Shown: positions 18,421 to 26,624 of the stretch, one piece after another
Position numbering within the stretch: position 1 is the first letter of the stretch
Layout of the letters: each line of letters starts with the position of its first letter
Assembly (NCBI GenBank): GCA_025463765.1
Contig: JAODBC010000046.1
Span: forward strand, 1 to 60,868
Length of the DNA stretch: 60,868 nucleotides
Direction of reading: 5' to 3'
Source of the DNA: Subtercola sp.
GTDB taxonomy: Bacteria > Actinomycetota > Actinomycetes > Actinomycetales > Microbacteriaceae
The notes under the pieces: generated by a model
The model's input: only the letters and a program-made list of their open reading frames with translations
What the model was told of the DNA's origin: nothing
Databases searched by the model: none
Position numbers and translations under genes: made by a program

Positions 18421-20013
18421 ATGTCCGTAAATGCATTTGACCCCTCCGACGGCACTGGTGTGCCGTTTGGAGAGTTACTGACGCGGGCGGTTGAGGCGAT
18501 TCGTGAGAGTGAAGCATTCGAGGCTGCCGCGCCCTGCGGGCTTGCCGATGACCAGGTGATGGCCGGTTTGGTCGCGGCCGAGCAGCTGGGCCGGTTGGCC
18601 GACTGGGCGCGGGTGCAGATGGCGGGCGAGGTGGGGCACCGCAGCCGACGGGAGCTGGGGTCGGAGGGGCTCGCCGCGTCGAAGAACTTCAGTAATGCGG
18701 CCGAGCTGGTTGCGACGACGGCTTCGGTGTTCGCATCGACCGCGCGGGCACGGTTGCGGCTCGGCGAAGAGGTGCGGCAGTCGGAGTTCTTCAGCTCACC
18801 GTTGCCGGCTCGGTTTGCGGAGGTGCGGGAGGCTCTTGCTTCGGGCGAGATCGGAGTCGATACGGCTGATGCGATCATCAGGCCGCTGGCTCAGGCCGGC
18901 GTGCGATGCGACGACGAAGAGTTGCGTTCGGCGCAGCGCCACCTCGTGGAACAGGCGACGCAGGGTGCCGGAGGGTGCTCGTTCACTCCCGATCAGATGC
19001 GTACGCTCGCCATTCGCGCCCGAGAGCATCTTGATGCCGATGGCGCGGAGCCGCGATATCGCGAGCTCGAGAACGAGCGCGGGCTGAAATTCGTGAAGAT
19101 GCGGTCGGGTAACACGCGAATCATCGGGGTTCTGACGCCGATGCAGGCGGGGGTGTGGCAGGCGGTCTGTCTCAGCATTCAAAGCCCGAGGGTTCGCCGC
19201 GATCTGTTCGGGGGGAGTGTGGGCGAACCCGAAAATGCGGAGGGCGATCGTGGCGGTGCGGAGGGCGATGGCGATAGCGATAGCGATGGCGCGGAGAGTC
19301 ATGGTGGTAGTGGTGGGGAATGTAGTCACGATCTCTTCGACGAGCCCGTCGATGCGCGTACACCGGGGCAGCGACTCGTCGACACTCTGACAGAGGTCGT
19401 GCAGCGGGCATCCGGTTTGGAAGGAATGCCGCGCATCAACGGGGCGAAACCCGTGGTCAGCCTTCGGGCGAATCTCGACGATGTCGTGTCGGGGCGGGGA
19501 ATTGGCTGGATCGACGGCATCGAAGAGCCGGTGCCTGCGTCGGTCGTGCAGCAGCTCGTGTGCCACAGCGACATCGTCACCGCGGTTTTCGGCGAGAACG
19601 GGCAGATTCTTCATCTCGGCAAGACTCAGCGGCTGTTCACGGCGGCGCAGAACCGGGCCCTCGCCGCCCGCGACGGAGGCTGCGTGTGGAAGGGCTGCCA
19701 CCGGCCGCCGGAGTTCTGCGAAAGTCATCACGTGGTCGAGTGGAGAGACGAGGCCCACGCGCCCGGAGTGACAGATGTGTGCAACGGGGCGCTCTTGTGT
19801 GCCTTTCACCATCGACATTTGCATACGTCTGACTGGAAGCTCGTGATGATCGATGGGGTTCCGCATGTGATTCCGCCGAAGTGGGTCGACCCCGACCAGC
19901 TTCCGCAACGATGTCGACAGACCTCAGATCGCATCGTGAAACGCACTCCGCTCGTGTTCGAGCCGCGAAATCGCGCGCAACAAGCACGCCCTCGATTCAC
20001 TGACGTCGAGTAG
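18421..20013 (+). CDS. DUF222 / HNH endonuclease domain protein (13E12 repeat family)
   Basis: This 530-residue protein has a long alpha-helical DUF222 region (residues 1-250), an acidic Gly/Ser/Asp linker encoded by short GATAGC-like repeats (about residues 262-300), and a C-terminal HNH nuclease domain. The HNH core is seen in RDGGCVWKGCHRPPEFCESH, HHVVEW and LLCAFHHRHLHTSDW, with Cys pairs for zinc and catalytic His. Such genes are multicopy in Microbacteriaceae and other actinobacteria. A mobile-element or self-splicing role is suspected but not proved. The leaderless -10 box fixes the start. It converges with the flavin oxidase across a minisatellite. Confidence 0.88.
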   Translation: MSVNAFDPSDGTGVPFGELLTRAVEAIRESEAFEAAAPCGLADDQVMAGLVAAEQLGRLADWARVQMAGEVGHRSRRELGSEGLAASKNFSNAAELVATTASVFASTARARLRLGEEVRQSEFFSSPLPARFAEVREALASGEIGVDTADAIIRPLAQAGVRCDDEELRSAQRHLVEQATQGAGGCSFTPDQMRTLAIRAREHLDADGAEPRYRELENERGLKFVKMRSGNTRIIGVLTPMQAGVWQAVCLSIQSPRVRRDLFGGSVGEPENAEGDRGGAEGDGDSDSDGAESHGGSGGECSHDLFDEPVDARTPGQRLVDTLTEVVQRASGLEGMPRINGAKPVVSLRANLDDVVSGRGIGWIDGIEEPVPASVVQQLVCHSDIVTAVFGENGQILHLGKTQRLFTAAQNRALAARDGGCVWKGCHRPPEFCESHHVVEWRDEAHAPGVTDVCNGALLCAFHHRHLHTSDWKLVMIDGVPHVIPPKWVDPDQLPQRCRQTSDRIVKRTPLVFEPRNRAQQARPRFTDVE

Positions 20014-20088
20014 AACGGCCGTCGCGCCCCGCTTGGGCCAGCCGTTCGAGCGCGGCGCCGCGCATCCGGCGGGTGAGTGTCAGACATG

Positions 20089-20335
20089 CCCCGGGCGGGT
20101 GGGCCAGGCGGGTCGGCCAGTCGAGCCGGCCAGGCGGGTCGACCAGGCGAGTCGACCAGGCGGGTCGGCCAGTCGAGCCGGCCAGGCAGGTCGACCAGGC
20201 GAGTCGACCAGGCGGGTCGACCAGGCGGGTCGGCCAGGCGGCTCGACCAGGCGGGTCGGCCAGGCGGCTCGACCATGCGAGTCGACCATGCGAGTCGACC
20301 GGGCGGGTCGCCTATTCGAGTCGACTAGGCGGGGG
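20089..20335. repeat. 13-bp minisatellite between convergent genes
   Basis: Seventeen consecutive 13-bp units, close to GACCAGGCGGGTC or GGCCAGTCGAGCC, run from 20102 to 20322 with partial units at each edge. Units 1-4 resemble units 5-8 (a 52-bp block), units 10-11 equal 12-13 (26 bp), and units 14 and 15 are identical, showing nested duplication. The last partial unit contains the stop codon of the flavin oxidase gene (20325-20327). Confidence 0.93.
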
Positions 20336-21683
20336 CGAAGGCGAACACGCCGGTCGGGTCGAGGTCGGCGCGGATGTTCGCGAGGCGAGCCGCGTCAGCG
20401 AGCGACCAGCAGGTGGCGAAGAGGGCCGGGTCGAGGTAGGCGGTGGTGGCGAAGTTGATGTTCGTCACGGGGCTCAGGTAGGGAGCCACGGCGTCGAGCA
20501 GACGCGCGCCATCCGCGCGAACTGCGGGTTCGATGCCGGGTTGCATGAGAATTCCGACGCCCGCGAAGGTGAACGACGCGTCGCGGCCGCCCGCCGCGGA
20601 GCCTTCGACAACATCCACTGCCGCGGCGGAGCCGATGTGACGCAGCTCGACACTGACCAGTGCGCATTCTTTGCCCGCGCCGGCGAGGTCGAGAAGCGCG
20701 GTGACGAGGTTCTCGTCGATGCGGTCGAGCAGGCCGCCGAAGAGCGCCGCGGCTACGGGGTCGGTGGGATCGTTGTGGATGCTCGGCACCTCGATGGGCC
20801 GCATCGGCCGAATCGAGTCGACCACCGCGGGTGCGAGAGCGCGAAGCGGCGCGGCCAGTTCGGCGCCGCGCGCCGGGTCGCCGGGGTAGGCGAACCGCAC
20901 CATCGCGACGGTCTTGCCGCTCAAGAAGGGCGGCAGCTCGGGCAGCGGGGGCATACGCACGATGGCGATGCTCGTCGTGACGTTGATGGGCGCGGTCGGC
21001 GTGTAGGCCGCCCACCCTGCCAGAACGGCCTCGATGTGCTCGTCGGAGAAGATCATGTTTCCGGCGAAGAGATCGGGCAGCTTGACGAGGCGAAGCGATG
21101 CCCCGGTCACAACTCCGAGGCCGCCCTTGCCGCCCCGCAGCGCCCAGAAGAGTTCGGTGTTCTCAGCGGCGCTCGCTTCGACGATGTCGCCCGCGGCGGT
21201 GACCACGGTGAACCCGATCACGTAGTCGGAGCTCATGCCGTGACTGCGGGCCAGCGGGCCGAGCCCCCCGCCGAGCAGGTAGCCGATGGCGCCGACCGTT
21301 GCGGCGGCGCCGGTGATGGCGGCGAGGTCGTGCTCGGCCGCGGCGGCCACGATCGTACTCCAGCGCACACCGGCACCGAAGGTGGCCGTCTTGGTGGCTG
21401 GGTCGACGACGACCTGATCGAGACGGCGGGTGGTGATGACGAGCCCGGTGGTGATGGCGGCTTCGTCACCGTGCCCGGTGGCCAGAATGCGCACGGGCAG
21501 GTCGTTTGCGGCAGCGAAACGCACGGCTTCGGCGACATCCGCCGCAGAGGCGGCACCGACGACCCCCTGGGGCGTGTGCACCCATTCACGGTTGTTGCTG
21601 ACGAGTTCTTCGGCGAAGCCGGCGTCGTCTGGAGTGAGCACGGGCCCCGAAACGATTGTTCTGAGTTGGGTGAAGTCGGTCAT
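20325..21683 (-). CDS. FAD-binding oxidoreductase (BBE-type)
   Basis: This 452-residue PCMH-type flavoenzyme has the FAD-binding segments ILATGHGDEAA (His in the usual 8-alpha linkage region), GAGVRWSTIVAAAAEHDL and GAIGYLLGGGLGPLARSHGMSSDYV, then a substrate domain. A BBE-like C-terminal segment is present. The usual C-terminal NxN end is replaced by FAFAPA after DPTGV. These enzymes oxidise alcohols or alkaloid-like and sugar substrates with oxygen, and the substrate here cannot be assigned. ATG 21683 has GGGGAGAG seven bases upstream. It is not obviously part of the two-component genes on either side. Confidence 0.85.
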   Translation of the reverse strand: MTDFTQLRTIVSGPVLTPDDAGFAEELVSNNREWVHTPQGVVGAASAADVAEAVRFAAANDLPVRILATGHGDEAAITTGLVITTRRLDQVVVDPATKTATFGAGVRWSTIVAAAAEHDLAAITGAAATVGAIGYLLGGGLGPLARSHGMSSDYVIGFTVVTAAGDIVEASAAENTELFWALRGGKGGLGVVTGASLRLVKLPDLFAGNMIFSDEHIEAVLAGWAAYTPTAPINVTTSIAIVRMPPLPELPPFLSGKTVAMVRFAYPGDPARGAELAAPLRALAPAVVDSIRPMRPIEVPSIHNDPTDPVAAALFGGLLDRIDENLVTALLDLAGAGKECALVSVELRHIGSAAAVDVVEGSAAGGRDASFTFAGVGILMQPGIEPAVRADGARLLDAVAPYLSPVTNINFATTAYLDPALFATCWSLADAARLANIRADLDPTGVFAFAPA

Positions 21684-21839
21684 GGTGTCTCTCCCCTGAG
21701 TGCGCCGTCGCTGATTGCTGCGAGGCTAACACGGGCCTGTGACAGGCGGAAGGGCGCGGGCGCTCTACTGTGAGAATTCTTCGGCACCGCTGGGTCGCGC
21801 GCAGCCGCAATCGTCAGACGCGACCTAGGTGAGGTAGCC

Positions 21840-22493
21840 CTAGGTGAGGTAGCCGTCTTCGGCGGCGCGGCGAATGAGGGTTTCACGATCATCGACCGGG
21901 CGGCCTTCGCGGGAGTATTTCGCGCGAAAACGGTCGAGGGCGCGGTTCACGGTTGCGGGCTTGGTGCCGAGCATGAGCGCGACCTCGACCGGCGAGTTGC
22001 CGTCGGCGTAACGATTGAGAATCTCGAGTTCGTCGGGCGTGAAGCGGTCGTCGTCATCGGCGATCGAGAGCCCCGGATGCTCGTAGTTCGCGTCGACGGC
22101 GGCTCGGGCCGCGTCGAGCACCTCTGCTGCGGGCCGTGCCTTCGGAATGAAGGCTGCCGCGCCGGCAGCCATGATGCGGTCGACGGTGGCCGGATCATCC
22201 AGTGCGCTGACCACGATGACGGCCGCACCGGCCGCGCGGCAGAGGCCGAGCCTCGCCTCGATGGAGATCGGCTCGGCGAGCTGGTAGTCCATGATGATGA
22301 CGTCGGGCGGAAAAGCGGGGTCGTGGATGAGTTTCGGCCACGACGCGGCGGCGATAACGAGGTCGAAGTCGGGGGCGTTGCGCAGAACCCACGTCGACAG
22401 CCCGTCGAGCACAAGATGGTGGTCGTCGATCAACGCGAGAGTGACCCGCTTGCGAACGGGCGGGGCGGCGTTCGGCGCTGAGTCTGCGGGCAT
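21840..22493 (-). CDS. LuxR-type response regulator
   Basis: This 217-residue protein has an N-terminal receiver with the acidic pair IDDHH, phosphoacceptor Asp69 in VIIMDYQLAE, a Ser switch residue in VVSAL and Lys in IPKARP. A helix-turn-helix output follows (FTPDELEILNRYADGNSPVEVALML, TKPATVNRALDRFRAKY). The fold fits GerE/LuxR output although the recognition helix is divergent. ATG 22493 is chosen because a TATACT -10 box lies nine bases upstream and more upstream sequence is low-complexity. The likely partner is the kinase at 16747-17964. DNA targets are unknown. Confidence 0.83.
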   Translation of the reverse strand: MPADSAPNAAPPVRKRVTLALIDDHHLVLDGLSTWVLRNAPDFDLVIAAASWPKLIHDPAFPPDVIIMDYQLAEPISIEARLGLCRAAGAAVIVVSALDDPATVDRIMAAGAAAFIPKARPAAEVLDAARAAVDANYEHPGLSIADDDDRFTPDELEILNRYADGNSPVEVALMLGTKPATVNRALDRFRAKYSREGRPVDDRETLIRRAAEDGYLT

Positions 22494-22502
22494 GATGAGG
22501 CC

Positions 22503-22508
22503 AGTATA
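22503..22508 (-). promoter_or_regulatory. -10 box of the response regulator gene
   Basis: TATACT on the minus strand ends nine bases before ATG 22493, so the leader would be at most a few bases. A CCCCC-GTCT-GGGGG inverted repeat lies just upstream (22519-22532) in place of a clear -35 and could be an operator. Confidence 0.5.
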
Positions 22509-22715
22509 GCGAGCACGCCCCCAGACGGGGGACACGGATGCGGGCAGTGCAGGCGGCGCCGGGGCAGCCTTCGGCACGCGGATGCCCGGCCGCCGTTCTC
22601 GCGCGGCCGTTCTCGCGCTGCCGACATCGCGCTGCCGTTCTCGCACCGCCGGCATCCGTTCTCGCGCCGCCGGGCTTCGGCCGGCATCGGGCGGCGCGGG
22701 GCGGCGACGTGCCGC

Positions 22716-22721
22716 TAATGT
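22716..22721 (+). promoter_or_regulatory. -10 box of the PAP2 gene
   Basis: TAATGT ends eight bases before ATG 22730, again implying a leaderless or nearly leaderless transcript. It supports 22730 over longer in-frame starts that run through a degenerate GCCGTTCTCGCGC repeat at 22580-22680. Confidence 0.45.
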
Positions 22722-22729
22722 TGGGGCAA

Positions 22730-23512
22730 ATGACAACTCTTCGGGCTTCAGAAACCTCGTTCATCGTGGCCGTGCAGCGCACGCGTCTTGCTCGTGCGCT
22801 GGTGCCGGCGGGCAAGGCGCTCAGCTTCTTCGGCGAGCATGCTGCGGGGTGGATTCTGCTGGGGCTGCTCGGCGCGGGCATCGACTGGTCGCACGCGGGA
22901 GCATGGCTGCTCAGCGTGCTGGCGGTGATCGTTGCGCACGGGCTGTCGGTGGTGATCAAGCGCGTGGTGCGGCGTCCGCGGCCGGGAGCGGTGGTCGGTG
23001 CCGACGGAAAGCTCGACGCGGGCAAGGGCGCCTACCCGGTTACCGCCGGGGGGCGAGTGGATGCACGTGGGCTCGCCGAGGCGGGCGAGCAGCGGGCATC
23101 CGGGGCCGACGACGACAGCGACGGCGAAGGCGCGACGGGCAACGGCACGACAGGTGAAGGCACGACGGGCGACCGCACGACAGGCGAGTTCGCGGCGGGC
23201 GACCGCACGACAGGCGAGCTCGCGACAGGCGAGTTCGCGGCGGGCCGCGGCGCAATCGCGAGCGCCGTGAAGGTGTACGCGTCGGCGCCGAGCAAGCTGA
23301 GTTTTCCGAGTTCGCACGCGTCGTCGACCATGGCGGCGTGCATCGTGTACACGGCGTTCTTTCCGTGGTTGTGGCCGTTGGCCGTGGTCGTGGCGCTGGC
23401 GATGGGGGTCAGCCGGGTGATTCTGGGCATGCACTTCGTGACCGACGTTCTGGCGGGGTACGCGATCGGGTTGATCGTGGGCGTGCCCACCATTCTGCTG
23501 CTGCACGGCTGA
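22730..23512 (+). CDS. PAP2 phosphatase, probable decaprenylphosphoryl-phosphoribose phosphatase
   Basis: This 260-residue membrane PAP2 enzyme carries all three family motifs: KRVVRRPRP, SFPSSHASS and SRVILGMHFVTD with the catalytic His residues. Between motif 1 and motif 2, residues about 138-173 form an inserted Thr/Gly/Ala/Glu repeat (GTTGEGTTGD, TTGEFAAGD) encoded by 15-bp tandem repeats. In mycobacteria a PAP2 protein beside ubiA (Rv3807c) is assigned to removing the 5-phosphate of decaprenylphosphoryl-phosphoribose. The gene here converges with a UbiA-type phosphoribosyltransferase, so the same step is inferred. A general lipid phosphatase role remains possible. Confidence 0.78.
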   Translation: MTTLRASETSFIVAVQRTRLARALVPAGKALSFFGEHAAGWILLGLLGAGIDWSHAGAWLLSVLAVIVAHGLSVVIKRVVRRPRPGAVVGADGKLDAGKGAYPVTAGGRVDARGLAEAGEQRASGADDDSDGEGATGNGTTGEGTTGDRTTGEFAAGDRTTGELATGEFAAGRGAIASAVKVYASAPSKLSFPSSHASSTMAACIVYTAFFPWLWPLAVVVALAMGVSRVILGMHFVTDVLAGYAIGLIVGVPTILLLHG

Positions 23513-23563
23513 GTTTTGCGCGCCCAGACGTTCGGCCGCCGACGCCCGACCAGGCGCAGGTGT

Positions 23564-23632
23564 CTCGTGAGACAGCCGCGCTGAATTGCGGTCGTTATAG
23601 CGACCTCACTCGTGTCACAACTGTCTCGCGAG
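23564..23632. repeat. Interspersed palindrome, family B copy 1
   Basis: CTCGTGAGACAG (23564-23575) pairs with CTGTCTCGCGAG (23621-23632) with one mismatch, around a centre GGTCGTTATAGCGACC (23590-23605). It lies between the convergent PAP2 and UbiA genes and resembles two further copies near 54.7 and 60.8 kb. Confidence 0.65.
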
Positions 23633-23674
23633 GCGCATCGCGGCGCTGCGCATCGCCGCGCCGGCGGATGGGCG

Positions 23675-24574
23675 CTAGAAGGTGGGGAGCTCCCAGCCGT
23701 ACTGGCGGGCGAGAACGCTGAGCAGAAAGAGGGCCGCCCAGATGGCGCCGCTGACGAGCAGGCGCACGTCTTTCAGCACGATCTCTTCGGGGGCGGCGGC
23801 CTCACCGCGCTCGATGTCGAAGGCGTAGAGCAAGAGGGCCGCGCCGAAGGGAAAGACTGACGCGATGGAGCCGACGGAGGTTCCGCCGTTGAGGTCGAAC
23901 GCCCAGAGGCCGTAGCTGAGCATGGTGAGGGTGGCGGCGACGGTCCAGACGAAACGCAGGTACCCGAGCGAGTAGAGGTTGAGGGTCTTGCGGGTGTGCG
24001 ACTCCTCTTTACCCACGCTCTCAACCTTCTCTGAGTAGCGCTTGCCCGCCACCATGAAGAGCGAGCCCGACGAGATGACGAGCAGGAACCACTGAGTGAT
24101 GGGCACGCCCACGATGGCGGCACCGGCGATGGCCCGCAACACGAAACCGCTGGCCACGATGAGAATGTCGATGACGGGCTGGTGCTTCAGCCAGATGCAG
24201 TACGAGAGCTGAATGATGACGTAGGCGATGAGCACGCCGCCGAACAGCCAGTAGCCGAGCAGGGCCGAGACGATGGCCGGGGCGAGCAGCAACACGATGG
24301 CCGTGGGCCAGGCGACCCGCACGGGAAACTCCCCCGACGGAATCGGCCGGAACCGTTTCTTCGGGTGCAGCCTGTCGCTCTCGATGTCGAGCAGGTCGTT
24401 GACGATGTACCCGCCAGAGGAGGTGAGCGAGAAGGCGATGATTCCGAGTACTACTTCGAGCAGAACATTCGGGTGAAACAGTACCCCCGCCGAAAGCGGC
24501 GCGAGGGCGAGAAGAACGTTCTTCGCCCACTGTTTCGGGCGCAAGGCCCGGATGAACGGCGGTGCCTTCGGCAT
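23675..24574 (-). CDS. UbiA-type decaprenyl-phosphate phosphoribosyltransferase
   Basis: This 299-residue, roughly nine-helix UbiA-superfamily protein would transfer 5-phosphoribose from PRPP to decaprenyl phosphate, the first committed step to decaprenylphosphoryl-arabinose. The Asp-rich motif NDLLDIESDRLHPKKRFRP and the second loop AGKRYSEKVESVGKE match the DPPR synthase group (Rv3806c) rather than quinone or heme prenyltransferases. ATG 24574 is preceded by GGGGAGA at eight bases; an in-frame start 37 codons upstream has no such site. Its neighbours PAP2, GtrA, DprE1-like and DprE2-like complete the pathway. Confidence 0.87.
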   Translation of the reverse strand: MPKAPPFIRALRPKQWAKNVLLALAPLSAGVLFHPNVLLEVVLGIIAFSLTSSGGYIVNDLLDIESDRLHPKKRFRPIPSGEFPVRVAWPTAIVLLLAPAIVSALLGYWLFGGVLIAYVIIQLSYCIWLKHQPVIDILIVASGFVLRAIAGAAIVGVPITQWFLLVISSGSLFMVAGKRYSEKVESVGKEESHTRKTLNLYSLGYLRFVWTVAATLTMLSYGLWAFDLNGGTSVGSIASVFPFGAALLLYAFDIERGEAAAPEEIVLKDVRLLVSGAIWAALFLLSVLARQYGWELPTF

Positions 24575-24821
24575 GAAGCGGTCTCCCCACGGTGGTGTCG
24601 GCCGCGGCCGATGGTCGTTCCCCTGAACTCGAACCACGTCGGCCCCGCGACCGGATCGCACAGGGCGAGGGCCGGTTCGTGACAAACTGGTGATTCACTG
24701 CAATCGTAGTTGGGCGCGCTCGGCTTCGATGTGCCGGCACCCCCGAACGGGTGTGAAGTTTGTGTAAACCAGATGCTGTGCACAACTGCCAGCGGGTTGG
24801 CGAAAGTCGAAGGGCGGCCGA

Positions 24822-25268
24822 GTGAAGACCAGTGCGCTGTACGTGCTGTTCGCCGCCATCTCCACGGCCGCGAACCTCGGTTCGCAGGCCATCGTCTCGG
24901 TGCTCGGCACCGGTGTGTTCGGTGCGGGCGCAGGAGTGATGACGAACGCGGTGCTGGTCGTCTCAGTGCTGGTCGGTACCGGCATCGGCGTGGTGACGAA
25001 ATACATTCTCGACAAGCGCTTCATCTTTCGCTTCGAAGTGAAGAGCATGAAGCACCAGGCCCGAACGCTGGGGCTCTACACGATCATGAGCGGCATCACC
25101 ACGCTCATCTTCTGGGGCTTCGAGTTCGGCGCCTACTTCGCGTTCGGCACCGCGGCCGCGAAATACACGGGTGCGATAATCGGATTGGCTATCGGGTACG
25201 TCATCAAGTACTTTCTCGACAAGAACATCACGTTTCGAGAAGACAAGAGCGGGGTCAACACACTGTGA
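24822..25268 (+). CDS. GtrA family membrane protein
   Basis: This 148-residue protein has four membrane helices and conserved basic ends after helices 2 and 4 (KYILDKRFIF; KYFLDKNITFRE), typical of GtrA. Family members are associated with polyprenyl-linked sugar translocation or with docking of glycosyltransferases. Its place directly before DprE1-like and DprE2-like genes matches Rv3789 of Mycobacterium tuberculosis, which has been linked to arabinan assembly. The GTG start has a GAAGGGCGG ribosome-binding site. It is 24 bases ahead of the DprE1-like gene, so co-transcription is likely. Confidence 0.85.
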   Translation: MKTSALYVLFAAISTAANLGSQAIVSVLGTGVFGAGAGVMTNAVLVVSVLVGTGIGVVTKYILDKRFIFRFEVKSMKHQARTLGLYTIMSGITTLIFWGFEFGAYFAFGTAAAKYTGAIIGLAIGYVIKYFLDKNITFREDKSGVNTL

Positions 25269-25292
25269 GGTCTGTGCTGTGAGGAGCGCTTC

Positions 25293-26621
25293 GTGAGCCG
25301 TCAACGGGTGTCGTCGTGGGGGCGGCTGAGTGATGCCGAGCACGAGATCGTGCCCATTACGTCGGCGGGGGCTGCGCCTTCTATCCTGGCGACGACGGCA
25401 CCGGGGGTGGCGCGCGGCATGGAACGCAGCTACGGCGATGTCGCGCTCAACCGCGGCGGCACGCTGTGGGATGCCCGGGGGCTCAACCGCTTTCTCGGTT
25501 TCGATGCTGAAACGGGCATCCTGACCTGCGAACCCGGCGTACTACTGCGCGACATTCAGGCCACCTTCAGCAGGCAGGGGTGGATGCTCGCGGTCACTCC
25601 TGGCACGTCGGTCGTCACCGTGGCGGGCGCCGTTGCGAACGATGTGCACGGCAAGAACCACTCCACGCGGGGTACGTTCGCCGACCACGTGGAGTCGCTG
25701 ACGCTGGTGCGCACCGACGGCACCGTGATCGTGTGCGGGCCGGCGGAGAACCGCGACTGGTTCGAGGCGACGTGCGGGGGGCTCGGGCTGACCGGGCTCA
25801 TTGTTTCGGTGACCATTCGTCTGAAGCGCGTTCCGGGGCCGTGGTTGCTGGCCGAGAACATCGCTTACCAGTCGTTGCCGGAGTTCTTCTCTTTATCTGA
25901 CGAGTCGGAGGCGGAGTTCGAGCACGTGGTGTCGTGGATCGATATCACCACCGACGGGGGCCGGCGCGGCATTCTGTCGCGGGCCAACTCGACGCCGTCG
26001 CCGCATCGCTCGTTGCCTCGGGGCGCTGCAGGAGTGGGGGCGACGCGCGGGGGGCCGACGGTGCCGTTCGTGCCGCCGTTCTCGCTGGTGAACAAGGCGA
26101 CTCTGCCTTTACTCAATCGTGCGTATTACCGCATGCAGCACCTCTCGCTCGGCTCGTCGGTTGTGCATTACAAGCCGTTCTTCTATCCGCTCGATGCGAT
26201 TCAGGAGTGGAACCGGGCGTACGGGCCCAAGGGGTTCTTTCAGCACCAGTGCGTGCTGCCGCGGTCTGTCGGGCTTGAGGCCGTTTCGGAGATTCTCGGG
26301 CTCGTTGCGGCGTCGGGGCAGGGGTCGTTTCTCGGGGTGCTGAAGACGCTGGGTTCTCGTACCCCCATCGGCATGCTGAGTTATCCACAAGAGGGCGTCA
26401 ATCTGACGATCGACTTCCCGAACTTGGGGGCGTCGACGCTTGCGCTGCTTTCGCGGCTCGACGACGTGGTTGCTCAGGCCGGTGGGCGGCTCTACCTGGC
26501 GAAAGACGCGCGGATGCCCGTTTCACTGTTTCAGGCGGGGTACCCTCGCTACACGGAATTTCTGAAGTACAAAGACCCGGGCATGAGCTCGGAAATGTCC
26601 AGGCGATTGTTAGGGAGCTAG
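25293..26621 (+). CDS. DprE1-like decaprenylphosphoryl-ribose 2'-oxidase
   Basis: This 442-residue FAD enzyme of the VAO family has RSYGDVALNRGG, TPGTSVVTVAGAVANDVHGKNHSTRGTF and a C-terminal GGRLYLAKDARM segment, closely following mycobacterial DprE1. It would oxidise the C2' hydroxyl of decaprenylphosphoryl-ribose so that DprE2 can complete epimerisation to arabinose. In the segment corresponding to NICVDFP of M. tuberculosis DprE1, which carries Cys387, this protein reads NLTIDFP, placing Thr372 at that site (from memory of the reference sequence). The GTG start has GAGGAG nearby. The downstream partner starts three bases after its stop. Confidence 0.87.
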   Translation: MSRQRVSSWGRLSDAEHEIVPITSAGAAPSILATTAPGVARGMERSYGDVALNRGGTLWDARGLNRFLGFDAETGILTCEPGVLLRDIQATFSRQGWMLAVTPGTSVVTVAGAVANDVHGKNHSTRGTFADHVESLTLVRTDGTVIVCGPAENRDWFEATCGGLGLTGLIVSVTIRLKRVPGPWLLAENIAYQSLPEFFSLSDESEAEFEHVVSWIDITTDGGRRGILSRANSTPSPHRSLPRGAAGVGATRGGPTVPFVPPFSLVNKATLPLLNRAYYRMQHLSLGSSVVHYKPFFYPLDAIQEWNRAYGPKGFFQHQCVLPRSVGLEAVSEILGLVAASGQGSFLGVLKTLGSRTPIGMLSYPQEGVNLTIDFPNLGASTLALLSRLDDVVAQAGGRLYLAKDARMPVSLFQAGYPRYTEFLKYKDPGMSSEMSRRLLGS

Positions 26622-26624
26622 CCG

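Noticed and set aside
20102..20322. Possible CRISPR-like array
   Set aside because: Units are contiguous 13-mers without unique spacers and no cas genes are present.
20073..21773. Long rightward reading frame rich in Gly/Arg/Asp over the minisatellite and flavin oxidase
   Set aside because: It is the antisense shadow of the oxidase plus stop-free repeats; no domain or ribosome-binding site supports it.
24575..24821. Riboswitch or small RNA between the UbiA and GtrA genes
   Set aside because: No conserved structure was recognised; the space holds only the two divergent promoters as far as I can tell.
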